NCBI RefSeq assembly: GCF_036320965.1
Contig: NC_092251.1
Coordinates: 1,740,001-1,804,000, forward strand
Direction of reading: 5' to 3'
Length of the DNA stretch: 64,000 nucleotides
From: Panulirus ornatus
Lineage: Eukaryota; Arthropoda; Malacostraca; Decapoda; Palinuridae
The notes beneath the pieces were generated by a model that worked only from the letters and a program-made list of their open reading frames with translations, did no database searches and was not told the DNA's origin. Shown here piece after piece: positions 40,649 through 54,842 of the stretch (positions are counted from its first letter, which is position 1; each line of letters begins with the position of its first letter). Position numbers and translations under genes: made by a program.

Positions 40649-40755
40649 TAACTTCTTGAGTTCGACAGTACGACCCTTGAGTTCGAGGTTAAGATTCCTG
40701 AGCACAACGTTATGACACTTGAAGACGAAGGTACGAGCCTTCAGGTCGGTGTTCT
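40649..40755 (+). repeat. 21-bp minisatellite, locus 1
   Basis: Units of exactly 21 bp begin at 40670 (ACGACCCTTGAGTTCGAGGT), 40691 (AAGATTCCTGAGCACAACGT), 40712 (ATGACACTTGAAGACGAAGG) and 40733 (ACGAGCCTTCAGGTCGGTGT), after a partial unit starting AACTTCTTGAG. The same unit occurs at 54843-55052 and 58493-58613. The AACTTC edge corresponds to the GAAGGAACTTCAG edge there, read on the other strand. Confidence 0.8.
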
Positions 40756-42170
40756 GGTCCCCCTTCCTTACCCTTCAGGGTCAAGTCAAGGGCCTTGCCT
40801 CCCTCGCCAGGTCGGCCTTAGAGGGTGTCAGGTAAGGATATTATTTACAGTGTAATAACACAGAGTTCTGAAGATGTACAGTAAATGGATTGATAACAGG
40901 AATCCCTTTGAGTCAAACGGGAAAATTCACACTAGGAAAAGAAATATGTTAATTAAGGAAAACAAGATAACAAAAAAAAGTGATGGAAGTGCAATAATAC
41001 GTTATGAGAAATGAGAAACAAATGATGCTCAAAACATGTTCATTAAGATTATGTCTCTGTATCGTCAGGCTGGGTAGGTTAGAAACGCTGCAACACTGTG
41101 GTCACTGAACCAAGACATGTCTGCGTAACGCTGGCTGAGGCAGAGAACGTGTGAGGGAGACAAAATCGAGTCCGCTAAAGTTTTTATTTGTTCTTTAATC
41201 AAAGCCCCAACATGCCTCCAGTTACCAGCCCACAGTAGTTGTGGTAAGAACAACTTTGTTGGTAATACGGAAGGTCCCCTTGGTGATATGATTAATAATG
41301 GATGACTGTAAACAGGAGCTGCCTCCCTTGTATGGCGCCAGTAGGCCTTCTGCAGTCTGCTCTGTTCTTGTGTTCTTGTGTCGTACTGTTTACGTCACTG
41401 CTTTGCTATGTTTCCCCTCGCGGCATCATCAGTAGTGTCGCAGGGGAGGCATAAGTTGGCGGTGTTGGCACTGAGGGCAAGGGCGGTAGAGGGCTCCCTT
41501 CTTGATCTTATGTTATTGTTGCTGGTCTGGGTTATGGGCTCCGCACGTTCTTTGTGGGATGATCATAAATACCTTCCCGGGGCTCTTCAGTCGGCCTTCC
41601 TCCCACATGCGGCAGTCCTGAGGGATCTGGTACGATTAGCCTCCTTCTTCCCCCCAACCCCCGGTGAGATCACGCCGCCCAGACAAGTTATTTCGCCCTC
41701 AGTTACTCAGTGGTAAAGATAGATTCCGACGTCCCTTGAAAGGCAGTGAGGACTTCCAAGATCAGTGATGACACTTCACTCCTCTCACGCCTTAGGATCC
41801 TTCACCTATCGCTCCTCTCATCGATCGCAAGGGCCTGTGCACAGCTCTCAGGTAAGACCAAGCCAGAACAAATGTTAGATAAATCTTCAGTGTTTCGAGT
41901 GGTTGACGGTGCGTGCCTATGTGTCTAGCTTGGTTCACTTGGTTTGTTTTGTGGACGAGGAGGAGAAGGAGGAGCCATCGCTATCTGCCCCAGGGTATTT
42001 GCCAGTTTATGTACCCGAGTTACAGCTCTATGTGGTGCTTCCTCACGCGCCAGGTTTTATTATATCAAATGTCTGGGATTCTTCTAATATCTAGGGGATT
42101 TATTGCTCCACTTTTAGCCTGAAAATGCTGTGCTCTTAGTGTTTTATGTGTGTATGTGTATGTAGTTTTC
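40756..42170. other. No supported gene
   Basis: GC content rises at 41380-41720, where a 112-codon + strand frame contains a hydrophobic stretch (LLDLMLLLLVWVMGSA). A donor-like CAGGTAAGA follows near 41849 in another frame. Not enough for a gene call; see findings. Confidence 0.4.
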
Positions 42171-42338
<168 letters not shown>

Positions 42339-42524
42339 GTGAGGGACAACAATGTTTTAGAGGAAATGAGGTCATGTGGGACGATCCTCATAGATTTGTA
42401 GGAGAAAATGAGCTCTGTTGTAGAAAAAAAGAGAAGTTTGGGTAGACTGTCTTTACCTGGCCTATCAGAAAGAATCTGGCACTATTCTACAAGTGAGGAT
42501 GGTAAACAAGGTGGATCTTCAGGC

Positions 42525-43240
42525 AGGGATATGGGGAGACTACTTCGATGGGTACAAGATTATGTCTTGGAGGAAGAGAACAAAGGAGACATGTTTGAGG
42601 AGCCTTCTCGAAATGCATTGAAGTCACCCGTGACGTGCCACGGGGTCAAGTTCTGGTGCCATTCCTCTCTCTGATCTATATGTATGTCTTGCCGGAAGGA
42701 TCGGGATCCTGCCTGAATATGTTTGCAGATTATGCCAAGGTGATGAGGAAAGTGGAGACCGAGGAGAAACACATTAACTTACCCTAAGACAAAGACAACG
42801 TAAGGCTGATGAGCTTCACTCCGAACAAGTGTAAAGCGATGAGGATGAAAGTTAAGGAAGATCTTAGTGAGAATATTACCGAACAATATACAAGCTTCAA
42901 GAATCTGTGTGACATAGTCCTAAGCCTGTAACCAGCAGCCACTGTAGGAGAATAGTAAAGGAGACACTCAGTCTGCTGGCAAACATCAGAACAATATTCA
43001 AGTATGTAGATGAGGAGATGTTCACGTAGCTGTTCACATCCTACGTAAAGCCAAAACTTGAATGTGTTTCCCACGTTTGGTCACCGTATTTAAAGAAGCA
43101 CAGGAGCTAATGGAGAAGGTGCAGAGGAATGCAACAAAGATGGTGCCAGAACTATGAGAGTTCAGTTACTCGGAACTATGGAAGAGGAAAGCGTGATGGT
43201 GACCTGACCTCATCCTTTAAATCTTTAAGTCAGATTCACG
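42525..43240 (+). pseudogene. CR1/Jockey-like LINE reverse transcriptase, inactive
   Basis: Recognisable blocks of a non-LTR reverse transcriptase follow in order. GRLLRWVQDYV is at 42534. After a frameshift, EVTRDVPRGQVLVPF (the TSGVPQGSVLGP block) starts at 42620. LPEG and then FADY at 42722-42733 stand where the catalytic F/YADD is expected. SFTPNKCKAMRMKVKE is the FNPNKCK block, near 42812. KNLCDIVLSL is the KDLGV block. After a second frameshift come TIFKYVDEEMFT and PKLECVSHVWSPYLKKH. After a third (near 43103) comes ELMEKVQRNATKMVPEL, then KRDGDLTSSFK. Stops lie at 42785, 42929 and 43155. The second catalytic Asp is Tyr. The endonuclease and N-terminal half of the RT are missing. It cannot make an active enzyme. 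Confidence 0.85.
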
Positions 43241-43316
43241 TCGTCCGCAGTGATCTGTTGGGAGCTGCTTCCAGCACTATGGAAATGATGGACTCCTTTC
43301 GAGTGAGTGGTTTTGC

Positions 43317-43424
<108 letters not shown>

Positions 43425-43834
43425 GTACACATACATCAACAAAGAGCCTCCTCCACCTCCACCATCAGACGCCACACACCACCACTATCTCCAACACATC
43501 AGCTATAACTAATTTTGCAAACATCGATCGCCTCAACCCTCATTCTCTTTGTGTCGCTACTGCCGCATTCTTCCCCAGTCTCTCTTAAACACTCTCCTCC
43601 CACACACACCACTGGTGCTCTGCCCCTCCTGAGGGCTCAGTTACAGTTCTAATGTGATTCATGGTTCTCATATGCGTCTCACGTAGTCCTCTTCGTGAAT
43701 CAGACTCATCCTCTTGAGTAGTGAATCATAATTACCAGGTCCTGGTTGAAGGGTAGTCTTACGTGAGATGTTAGTGGTGATATTCTGAAAGCTGTTGTTA
43801 GATATTCAGTTTCATATGACAGCTGTCATGCATG

Positions 43835-45341
<1,507 letters not shown>

Positions 45342-45635
45342 GAGCATTTTCTTGAAGACCAGCTACTAGTAGGTGTATCCTTGGTGTCTATTACGCATAG
45401 GCTAGGAACCACAACCGACCTACAGGTGAAAAGTACGACACGGAGAGATTTCCGCGAGCCCCCCTCCCCCCAACCCAGTACTCCAGCGACACGGTCAATA
45501 AACATAAAAGGCGTCTATCTCCTCTGTGCCAAGACAGACAGGACCTGGGGAAAGTTTACCCCAAGTATTTCAGCAGGCCTACGCAGGCATGTAATCGAGG
45601 ACTCTGTGCAGGAATTCTGATGTCCTTCTTTCCAG

Positions 45636-45889
45636 GCCAGACAGGAGGACGCACCGGGCGAGGATGGGGGGAAGGATGAGGAGGAAGGGGAGGAGGAGGA
45701 GGCCGGTACTCCCCTCAGCGACATAGATATTCCTGATAGTCTACCCTCCCTAAACTCTCAATACTTACGATCTAAAAGCTCCCTGAGTTCTCTTGCCTTC
45801 ACCTCGACCGATAAAGGATCGTCAAAGATCGCGGCTGGAATGACAGGGACTGGCGAGGACGCAGCATTGTGGAACGAGGCGCTGGCGAG
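45636..45889 (+). CDS. Candidate exon of an unknown acidic, Ser-rich protein
   Basis: A strong acceptor-like signal (TTCTGATGTCCTTCTTTCCAG, branch-like TTCTGAT plus a pyrimidine tract) ends at 45635. From 45636 the frame is open for 85 codons to a TGA at 45891. It reads ARQEDAPGEDGG, then an acidic EEEGEEEEAG stretch, then TPLSDIDIPDSLPSLNSQYL, then a Ser-rich stretch, and ends ALWNEALAR. The same frame has a stop at 45618, inside the presumed intron. The end either is a terminal stop or uses the donor-like GAG/GTGAAA at 45890. There is no ATG, so it would be an internal or last exon. No family was recognised and no partner exon was found nearby. An 85-codon open stretch can arise by chance in 64 kb, so this stays tentative. 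Confidence 0.28.
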
Positions 45890-46563
45890 GTGAAACTCCC
45901 TCGCTCCGCAGCCACACACCTGTTGTCTGAGCCCAGCAGCCGGAAAATCGCGGATAATACATACAAAAAGGGTCGACTCGCGGCGGCCACCACCACCACC
46001 GGAGGGAGGAGGTGACGGGGGAGGGTGTTGGAGGTGTTGGCGAGGTCATTGGTGGTGAGGTGTTTGTTTGTGTTGGGGGAAGTGATGCGCGGGAGTTGTT
46101 GGAGGTAGTGTGCGGAGGTGGTGAGATAGTGGGGATGTGGTGAAGGTCCTGGAGGTGGTATGTGTATGGCGGGGTGGTGAGGTTGGTGGAGGTGGTATGG
46201 CTGCTGGACACCCCGAGGAAAATGAATATGCTGGCCACACTAGCCACAGTTCACTGTTTGCTGAGGGTGGTGGAGGAAAGTGGGTGGTGCTAGAGACGAT
46301 AAGTGGGGTGACACGCAAGAACGCGTGGCTCCTGGATACCAGGGGTAAAGGTAATGGCTGAGAGTGCTTGAGTGCGTGTTGGTAGTGACAGGTGAGAGAG
46401 AGAGAGTCGTGCTTTGGTTGATAATTGGTGAGGTAATGGGTAAGAATACCTTATTTAGGCTACTTTCCGTGGAGCAGAAGTCCACTCGCTAGATTCCCTT
46501 TTTACCACAAGGGGTTTTCGTGTAAGTACCAGAGATCAATTTAGTCATCTTAGCATTTCGTTC
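45890..46563. other. No gene; GGT/GGAG-rich at 46000-46200
   Basis: 46000-46200 is G/T-rich with repeated GGAGGTGGT and GGTGAGGT phrases, a low-complexity stretch. A short GA run lies at 46393-46406. Confidence 0.5.
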
Positions 46564-46720
46564 AGAGTTGTGCTGCTTAATGCAGAGTCCAGGACTCTAC
46601 GGCTGTGAACTATGGGTCCTTAGCGATAACACCGTCAGGGAACTAAACTATAAATGGAGAAAGTGTCTTAGGCCTATTCTTGGTGTCAGGCCTAGTAACA
46701 ACTATGACTTTTATCCCTAA
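46564..46720 (+). pseudogene. Second LINE type, C-terminal fragment
   Basis: One frame reads RVVLLNAESRTLYGCELWVL followed by SDNTVRELNYKWRKCLRPIL and GVRPSNNYDFYP, then a stop at 46718. It matches the pattern LLNTYCMSLYG..LW.....V..L...WRKC.RR.LG.P..TH..L.P that follows the reverse-transcriptase domain in another group of non-LTR elements. It differs from the VWSPHLKKH type found at 24, 26, 42 and 59 kb. The polymerase core before it was not found. Confidence 0.68.
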
Positions 46721-47914
46721 TTCAGTATCCACTCTTCCTCTTGCTCTCTAGACAATAGTTCTTAGCCTTCTCCGTTACTATCACGTACCCATCTACATAG
46801 TTTAGTTTAGGATACTTTTCCTGTCTTCTGCCAGCACAGACAACCTCGTCATAGATCATCTGCTCTTCTTCCTATGTTCTGTCCTGCAGCAGATCACCTT
46901 GCCATAGACTATCAGGTCATCGCTCTCTAGTTCTCCCTCGTAATCTTATGATATTTTTCTGCTGTATTGGAATTCATTACTCAGGTTCTTGAAACAAATA
47001 CCCTTTAAGGCAGTCATTTGTAGACATATGCTCCGACTTCTCTTCTTCACATAAAGAAAATGCTGAGAAGTTGGAGATAAGATCAGCTCTATATATTATT
47101 CTAATGTGCTTAGGATGATGTAGAAGCAGTTTGACCTCATTAACTCTCGTGTTATTGCCTGTGTGGCTGTAAGTGAGTAAGCTGAGAAACTGGAATAACT
47201 GTACATCTGTAGAATAGTCATCTCGAATCAAAACTACGCTTCTGCTTATCACTTTACTTGCGTATCTGTTTCTGTATCTACTTATATACATATACTTATC
47301 TTGTCCTTTGTATCAATCACTACTAATCTTATTGCTCTTGTTGATGAGTGAAATACACATTATCTCCTCTGTAGTTTGACGTGTTGCAGGATATGGTACT
47401 GATAAGTCGTGCAAGGTGAGAGTGGGTGTGGTGGCGAGGATGCAAGAGAGGGGCGAATATTGTCTCGTTGTCAGAAAGGTATTTGCTCCTCCTATGTATC
47501 TAAGGGAGGAAGAGTACTTGAGGATTCATGGATATAATGGACCTGATGGTCTAGATGGAGATTATGTGCTGAAGGAGAGTAACTATTCTCTAAACTCTTC
47601 ATCCGTACAGAAAAATACAAAATAAAACAAAAAGCTTTTCACCGCCCACCACTCCTTGTGTCACAACGGCTGGCAGGATAACATGAGTGAGATGATATAC
47701 TGACACAGATATTTAATGGGAAAGAGTGAAGTGAATGAAAAACATTCTAATCTAATTTTACAGCCACCAGACACACTCGGGAAGAAGGACTTTAGCCTCT
47801 CCTCTGTAAAGAATTACGAAGTTAAAACACATGCATATGATAGTCATTCTTGAACAAGCTTATCAGGGAGCCTTAAATTTCTTATCATCTGGTTGGCAGC
47901 ATCATTAAAAATTT
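46721..47914. other. No supported gene
   Basis: 46808-46935 has two similar blocks with CATAGA(T/C)..ATC.GCTC and CTGTCYT..GC, perhaps a 60-bp duplication. The 104-codon minus-strand frame at 46977-47291 has no recognisable domain. Confidence 0.45.
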
Positions 47915-48195
47915 GTCTTATTTAATGTAGTCCATTTGCCACGCCTCCCACCACTGAAACAGTGTGCTTATATCTCTGTAAATCGTCACACACTCATATT
48001 TTTGTTTAGGATTTATTTCTTAATGTTGTATCGACGGTATGATATTTTGAAAGATTTGGATCATCAGTCCCTTTTTCAGATCGATGACATGAAAAGGATA
48101 TGCAAAGGATATGGGGTCTACAACCGATCCTTGTGGTACCTCTCTTGCCACGTTAAGACAATCAGAAATTAAGAAGGAAGTTGATAGTAGCGAGA
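47915..48195 (-). pseudogene. Non-LTR reverse transcriptase core fragment
   Basis: On the minus strand VAREVPQGSVVDPISF is followed by VIDLKKGLMIQIF. After a stop, TIYRDISTLFQWWEAWQMDY follows. These match the reverse-transcriptase order TSGVPQGSVLGPLLF, INDLP.G, (catalytic FADD), then LQ.DID.L..WS..WQM.FN. Where FADDTK is expected the sequence gives FQNIIPS, so both catalytic aspartates are lost. It is from the part of the enzyme missing in the other minus-strand tails, but too far away to join to them. Confidence 0.72.
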
Positions 48196-48480
48196 TTATC
48201 CTGTTAGGTGACGCCTTACGCACTCTGGTAGTATTAGACTAAGACGGAAGAGAAAACTGCAGACGGAGAAAGAATGAGCAAAAGGAGGCGTAACTGATGT
48301 GGACAGACGTCTTAGCGCCGTGTGCAGCTGGAGGGTAAGGAAACGTTCAGGGTGGTGATGCATAACAATGAACTGAAGATAAAGTTACGTAGTGTGGGGT
48401 GTGTAGTGCACCGGTGAAATGCGCGGGTAACTTTTTGAATAAACTGGAGCTGGCGGAGGGTGTCTGTGGTACACTGCCAC

Positions 48481-48955
48481 TTATAGGACCTCTGGCGATG
48501 ATTTACCGCAGGGAAGACTTCTAGATATGAACTTCTATTCGGGGAGGAACTTTGGATATGATTTAGTGTGGGGATGGGCCTAGAGGAACAAACTACTGTA
48601 GGAGGAAGGCCTGTGAAGATAATATACTGCTGACGGGGGCCTCTAGGGATGGCTACAGCTGAGGGAGGACCTCTGATGATATCTCTCCGCCGGTGAGGAT
48701 TTCTAGACATAAACTATCAGCGGAAATACAACGCTGAAGGTACTTTGTTACTGGGCAAGACGTCAGGAAACAAACTTCTGTTGGGGGAAGACCTTTCGAT
48801 ATCATTTCTCGTCCAGGAGGACCTCTTGAGACAGATTAGTGCACGGGAGGAGAACTGATGGTGATCAGTTCCCTGGAATAACATTTGAGGATAAACTGTT
48901 GGTAGATGACTTGGGGATCACTTACTACTGAGCTAAAACTTCTAGCAAGAGGAGA
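48481..48955 (+). repeat. Degenerate 30-bp minisatellite, about 16 units
   Basis: Units of 28-33 bp repeat the pattern AGGACCTCTGGATATGATTTACTGCTGGGG. Examples by start are TAGGACCTCTGGCGATGATT, AAGACTTCTAGATATGAACT, AGGAACTTTGGATATGATTT, AGGACCTCTGATGATATCTC, AGGATTTCTAGACATAAACT, AAGACCTTTCGATATCATTT, AGGACCTCTTGAGACAGATT and ATGACTTGGGGATCACTTAC. Spacing is regular over 475 bp although units are only moderately alike, so the array is old. No open frame runs through it. Confidence 0.8.
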
Positions 48956-49689
48956 GTAGGGATGATGTAGACCAGTCGAGCTGCCGCTGTAGTGATGATG
49001 TGGGAGCGAAGTAGGGGTGTGACAGGAGGTGACTCAGCAACATTTGTTAGCCTTCTGTCACTGAGGATAAAAGAAGAGGTTCCTCCGTTGTATAACATGA
49101 AGTGAAAACTGCAGGAAAAGATTGTGGAAGGTTGTATGGGGGAAGAAGGAGGAACAGGACATTAAGAAGAGGAGAAAAAGAGAGGCTACATTGGGGTACT
49201 TCATCGAAGAACTTCACAAGGAGACGAGAGGAGATGAGGTAAACAGAAAGAAGAAAAAGAGGAGGAAAGAAAGGCAAAAATGGACAAAATGTTTACGAGG
49301 ATGAGAATGATCACAAAAATACATAGTAGAGTAACAGGGTGAGGAAGATGAATGAACCAGGGTGAAGGAAGGAAGGGAAAGAGGCCCGAAATTGACATAG
49401 TGGTGGATAGAAAGATACAAAGAGGTTTACGACAGACAAGGAGGAAGAAGAGAGAAATTGTGATTAGAACAGAAGAGAACAGAAAGGACAGAAGGAATAT
49501 ATTATGACGGGGGAAGAAAAGGAAGTTGGGGAATAAAACGGAGGAAAAAGACAGGAAAAGGAGGGGAAAGATATGAGGCAGGAGGGGTTACAGAAGGGAA
49601 TATTCATGCTTATTTTAGTATTGTGGTCGTGAGTCCTGTGCTTGGGTGAGCGTGACTCGTAAAGGAATAACCTCCAGAGTGTGATGTTT
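48956..49689. other. No gene; polypurine stretch 49090-49620
   Basis: About 500 bp mostly A and G on the + strand (AGAAGAGGAG and GGAAAG mixtures). The Leu/Ser/Phe frames on the other strand are its translation. Confidence 0.6.
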
Positions 49690-49696
49690 ACTGTGT

Positions 49697-49789
<93 letters not shown>
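49690..49789. repeat. (GT)50 microsatellite
   Basis: 100 bp, with one TGTATGTG break near 49700. Confidence 0.98.
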
Positions 49790-49790
<1 letters not shown>

Positions 49791-50528
49791 ACTTACATCA
49801 GGAGAGTCACGTGATGGCAATGGATCACTGAACTTGGTTTATCTTGTCAGCCTTGCCCCGCCTCCCATATAACAAGGGCATTACAGTTTTGAAAGCTCGA
49901 GGGTTGCCTTCTTACTGTGACCCTTGATATACCTTCTTCGTCGTTCCTGCCTCATCGAGGTAACATCAAGAACAGACGACTTGAGCCTTTCAGAGAATAT
50001 CAGACAAGAGAATTAAGGAGAAAACATTGAAAGTTGCTGCACAGAGAATGGTAAAGTAGAACCAAAGAGGAAGGAGAAATGACAAGGTAAACAGAAGAAA
50101 CAATATTACACAGACTATCGAGTGCATCTCTTCTGGGTCGAAAGAAAACCAGGCTAGGAGCAGCATCACAGATGTCTCGAACTGTTCCTGATGGAATTCT
50201 CTCAAGTAATGACGGCCACAAAGCTCCTGGTCCTTGTGGTCACGCAAGAATGTTAGCACTGGAGAGGAGTGAGTGATCTTGGAGGCTTTGGCCAGAGGGC
50301 GTCATTTGGTGAGGGACACGACGCGCTACCGAGGCGCATGCTTCCATACTTGCCCTTACCAGCCTCAGGAGAATATAATCCTATGATTTTCTTCTCATTT
50401 GTTGTGATGCGACGTCTTTGTTTTCACCATGTAATGAAAAATTATGTTTTTAGGAATACATAGAAACACAATGACGACGAACCGGAAATATGTTCAGGTA
50501 GAATATCTATCTATAAATAAAGCAATAC
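49790..50528. other. No recognised feature
   Basis: Nothing recognised on either strand. Confidence 0.5.
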
Positions 50529-50531
50529 ATA

Positions 50532-50618
<87 letters not shown>
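50529..50618. repeat. (AT)n microsatellite, two interruptions
   Basis: ATGTAT and ATACAT breaks near 50531 and 50551; pure AT from about 50553. Confidence 0.97.
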
Positions 50619-52243
<1,625 letters not shown>

Positions 52244-52319
52244 GGCCATGCTGACCTCCACTGGCCATGCTGACCTCCACTGGCCATGCTGACCTCCACT
52301 GGCCATGCTGACCTCCACT
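52244..52319 (+). repeat. 19-bp VNTR, four identical copies
   Basis: GGCCATGCTGACCTCCACT at 52244, 52263, 52282 and 52301 without a mismatch, followed by the start of a fifth (GGCC). 19 is not a multiple of 3, so it cannot be a coding repeat. Confidence 0.99.
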
Positions 52320-54029
52320 GGCCCAACCTTTGTGGTAAACATGAGAAACACATTAATGAAGAGACGAAAGGAAGTGGTAACAAATTATCATCGACTTTGT
52401 CAACATCTCTACCAGTAGCTTCATTTCGTCATGCAAACTGTTTATTATGAAGGCGATCTGACTCTAATAAACAAGTACGTGATCCTTCACAGTTCCTCAT
52501 TTCGTGCGCAAAACGTTTCCAGATACTGTATTTTGCATGATGACATCACTGTGAATCCAAATAAGATCTGTGATAAGAGAATATAAGTATGACTCCCAGA
52601 ATACCTTCTCTCTCTCTCTCTCTCTCACTGGGTTTAGATATGGCAACATTTACAACACAAGTCTGAGGTGTGAGGGTCTTCTCTATGTTGCCATAAGAGC
52701 ATTTGTATCTGACAGACATCACAACAATAATCCTTACGTCTGGTTGTAAATGTCTCGTCCTCGCCATCCATGGTGTCTCCCGGACTCCCTCACTGTTTCA
52801 AAATATATCAACAACCACAAGAGAACGGTACCCTGAACCCTCTTGCATGCACAGCCTCGAGTTAGCTAGTTCTAGACTGTCCATGAAACTGTGTCCAGGC
52901 TGACTGTTCAAGCCTCGTTCTCACACGTACCTTCATTAGCAGAAGCACAGATCTGTTCTCTGCGGGAGGTAGATTGATGGTTGCTGGAGGTGGAATCATG
53001 AATTCTGCCTGAGGTGTTCTCTGGGTATTGGTAGAAGGGGATACGTGAAGGTGTGAGCGAGTGAGTATAGCTCTGCCAGAATAGGTTGCTTGAAATCAGA
53101 GTTAGAATGGACTGTTGGGTGGGAGAGATGATGAGACAGATAGATGAAAGGCTGCTCTCCACACCACAGTATGTTAGTAAAGGTAGAAAGAGATCTTTTG
53201 ATGAGCAGTTGAAGGCTATATACTCTCAGAAAACTAATATAGTTACAACTGGAGCAGAAGTGGGGCAAGTGGGACATAAGAGAGTATTTTATACCAAGGA
53301 CACTGTTATCTAGTCTTCTTATTCACCTGTATAAGATGTAAGTGTTCTCTGATATGTTAGAGACGTTATGTATTTGATGGTTCATGTGAAAAACAAAGTC
53401 ATCATTCATAGATCTGACTGAACCACAGTATCTAGCTAGTGTTACCAAATGTATGTACATGAGAAAGCCACTATGTGGGTGAAAGAGAAGGCTAGTATTA
53501 TTCCTAAAATGTATAAAATCTCTCGACGTGATGCCCTTTTAATCCGTCGAGGTGTTTTGAAACGCTTTTGAGCTTTATTTGTTTCTTCGGCTTGCCTAGT
53601 ATCACACTTATTGTGTCTGACTTTCTCTATGCTTGTTATTTTCTATTAGTCTATCTGGTTATCACGTATCTTGCCTGTCATCCCCTCTCATGCTTGGTTC
53701 ATTCACCGAGCGCCTTCTTCCAGCCTTCTTGAGTTTCCCGCCACTATAGTTCCTATATCTGATCCTCTCGTCACCTTGCCGACTGCCTTTCAACCTACTG
53801 TCCTGCTTTACCAGGGAGGTTGCTCACTTGCCCTCCCAGTCGTACCAGCCTGTTTGGCTAATCTATCTGCTTGGCTTCCTGCCCTCCTGCTTGCTTGCCT
53901 GATTTACTGACTGACTGCTTGCTTGCTTACCTGGCTGGTTGGTTGGTCCAACATAGTGTTTGTTGATCTTTGCTGGACTTCCATTAGTGCTGACCAACTC
54001 TGACGTATCTCTCATGTTACGAATTAACG
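52320..54029. other. No supported gene
   Basis: A short CT array at 52607-52627 and TGCT/TTGC/GGTT repeats at about 53870-53950. The open frames are unrecognised. Confidence 0.5.
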
Positions 54030-54400
54030 CGGTCTTGCCTGTTGTTGATGGTGCTGGTACTTCTGTTTCTGGTGCTGTTGCTCCCGTTGCTGGTGCTGTT
54101 GCTCTTACAATTTACACAGTGTAAGCTTGTGCTTTTGTTTCTAGTGCTGTTTATTTTTTGTTGTTCATTTGTTGCCGTTGTTGGTGCTCTTTTATCTGTT
54201 GCTGCTACTTCTAGTACCATTTCTGGTGATACTGCTGCTATTGCTTTTGCTGTTCCTGTTGCTTTTGCTGCTGGTGCTACTACTTTTAGTCTTGTTGCTG
54301 TTACCTTTGATAGTGTTATTTCTCTTGTTTTGCCGTTGATATTTTTGGTTTTGTTCCTTAGGTCTTCAACTGTTACGTCTACATCTATTGCTATTATTTT
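54030..54400 (+). repeat. Degenerate GTTGCTGGT-type triplet repeat
   Basis: Phrases such as GGTGCTGTTGCT and GTTGCTTTTGCTGCTGGTGC recur. One + strand frame reads as Leu/Val/Phe-rich and the opposite strand as Asn/Ser/Thr-rich. Open on both strands because of the triplet unit, hence not a membrane protein. Confidence 0.75.
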
Positions 54401-54842
54401 TCTGGTCTGATCATTTGATGATGTGGCTGATGCTGTGCCTCTGTGTCCTCCTGTTTGAATTGCTGTCTCTTCTGATGCAGTACCCATCAGTACCCACCTC
54501 TCTCATTGCTTCACTTCTTTCATTGTGGCTCTGGCTGGCCCAGAGTTAGTTACGAGCGATACACAAGAATCTGTGCCATACTTAGAAAAGAAAAAAAATG
54601 AGAAAAATATGAAGAAGAAGAAGAATCAAGAGAGGAAAAATTCTGGGAGTTTGCATAGTCGTCTCCCCTTTCTTTGGTCAGGCAGGGGAGAGGCAGCAGG
54701 AGGCAGTCACCTACGAGATGAAGCAGCGTGTGGTGGACAAAGAGATCAAGTTAAGTTCAGTTAGGAAGACGTGTATGTCTCTATGAAGCCTATTTCATCT
54801 AACTTTAGAATAAGAAAATAGTAAAAAACAGACAAACATTTT
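54401..54842. other. No recognised feature
   Basis: An A/G-rich run at 54588-54640; nothing else recognised. Confidence 0.5.

Noticed and set aside
54017..54487. Leu/Val-rich membrane-like frame on + and Asn/Ser/Thr-rich frame on minus
   Set aside because: Both are products of a degenerate GTT/GCT triplet repeat.
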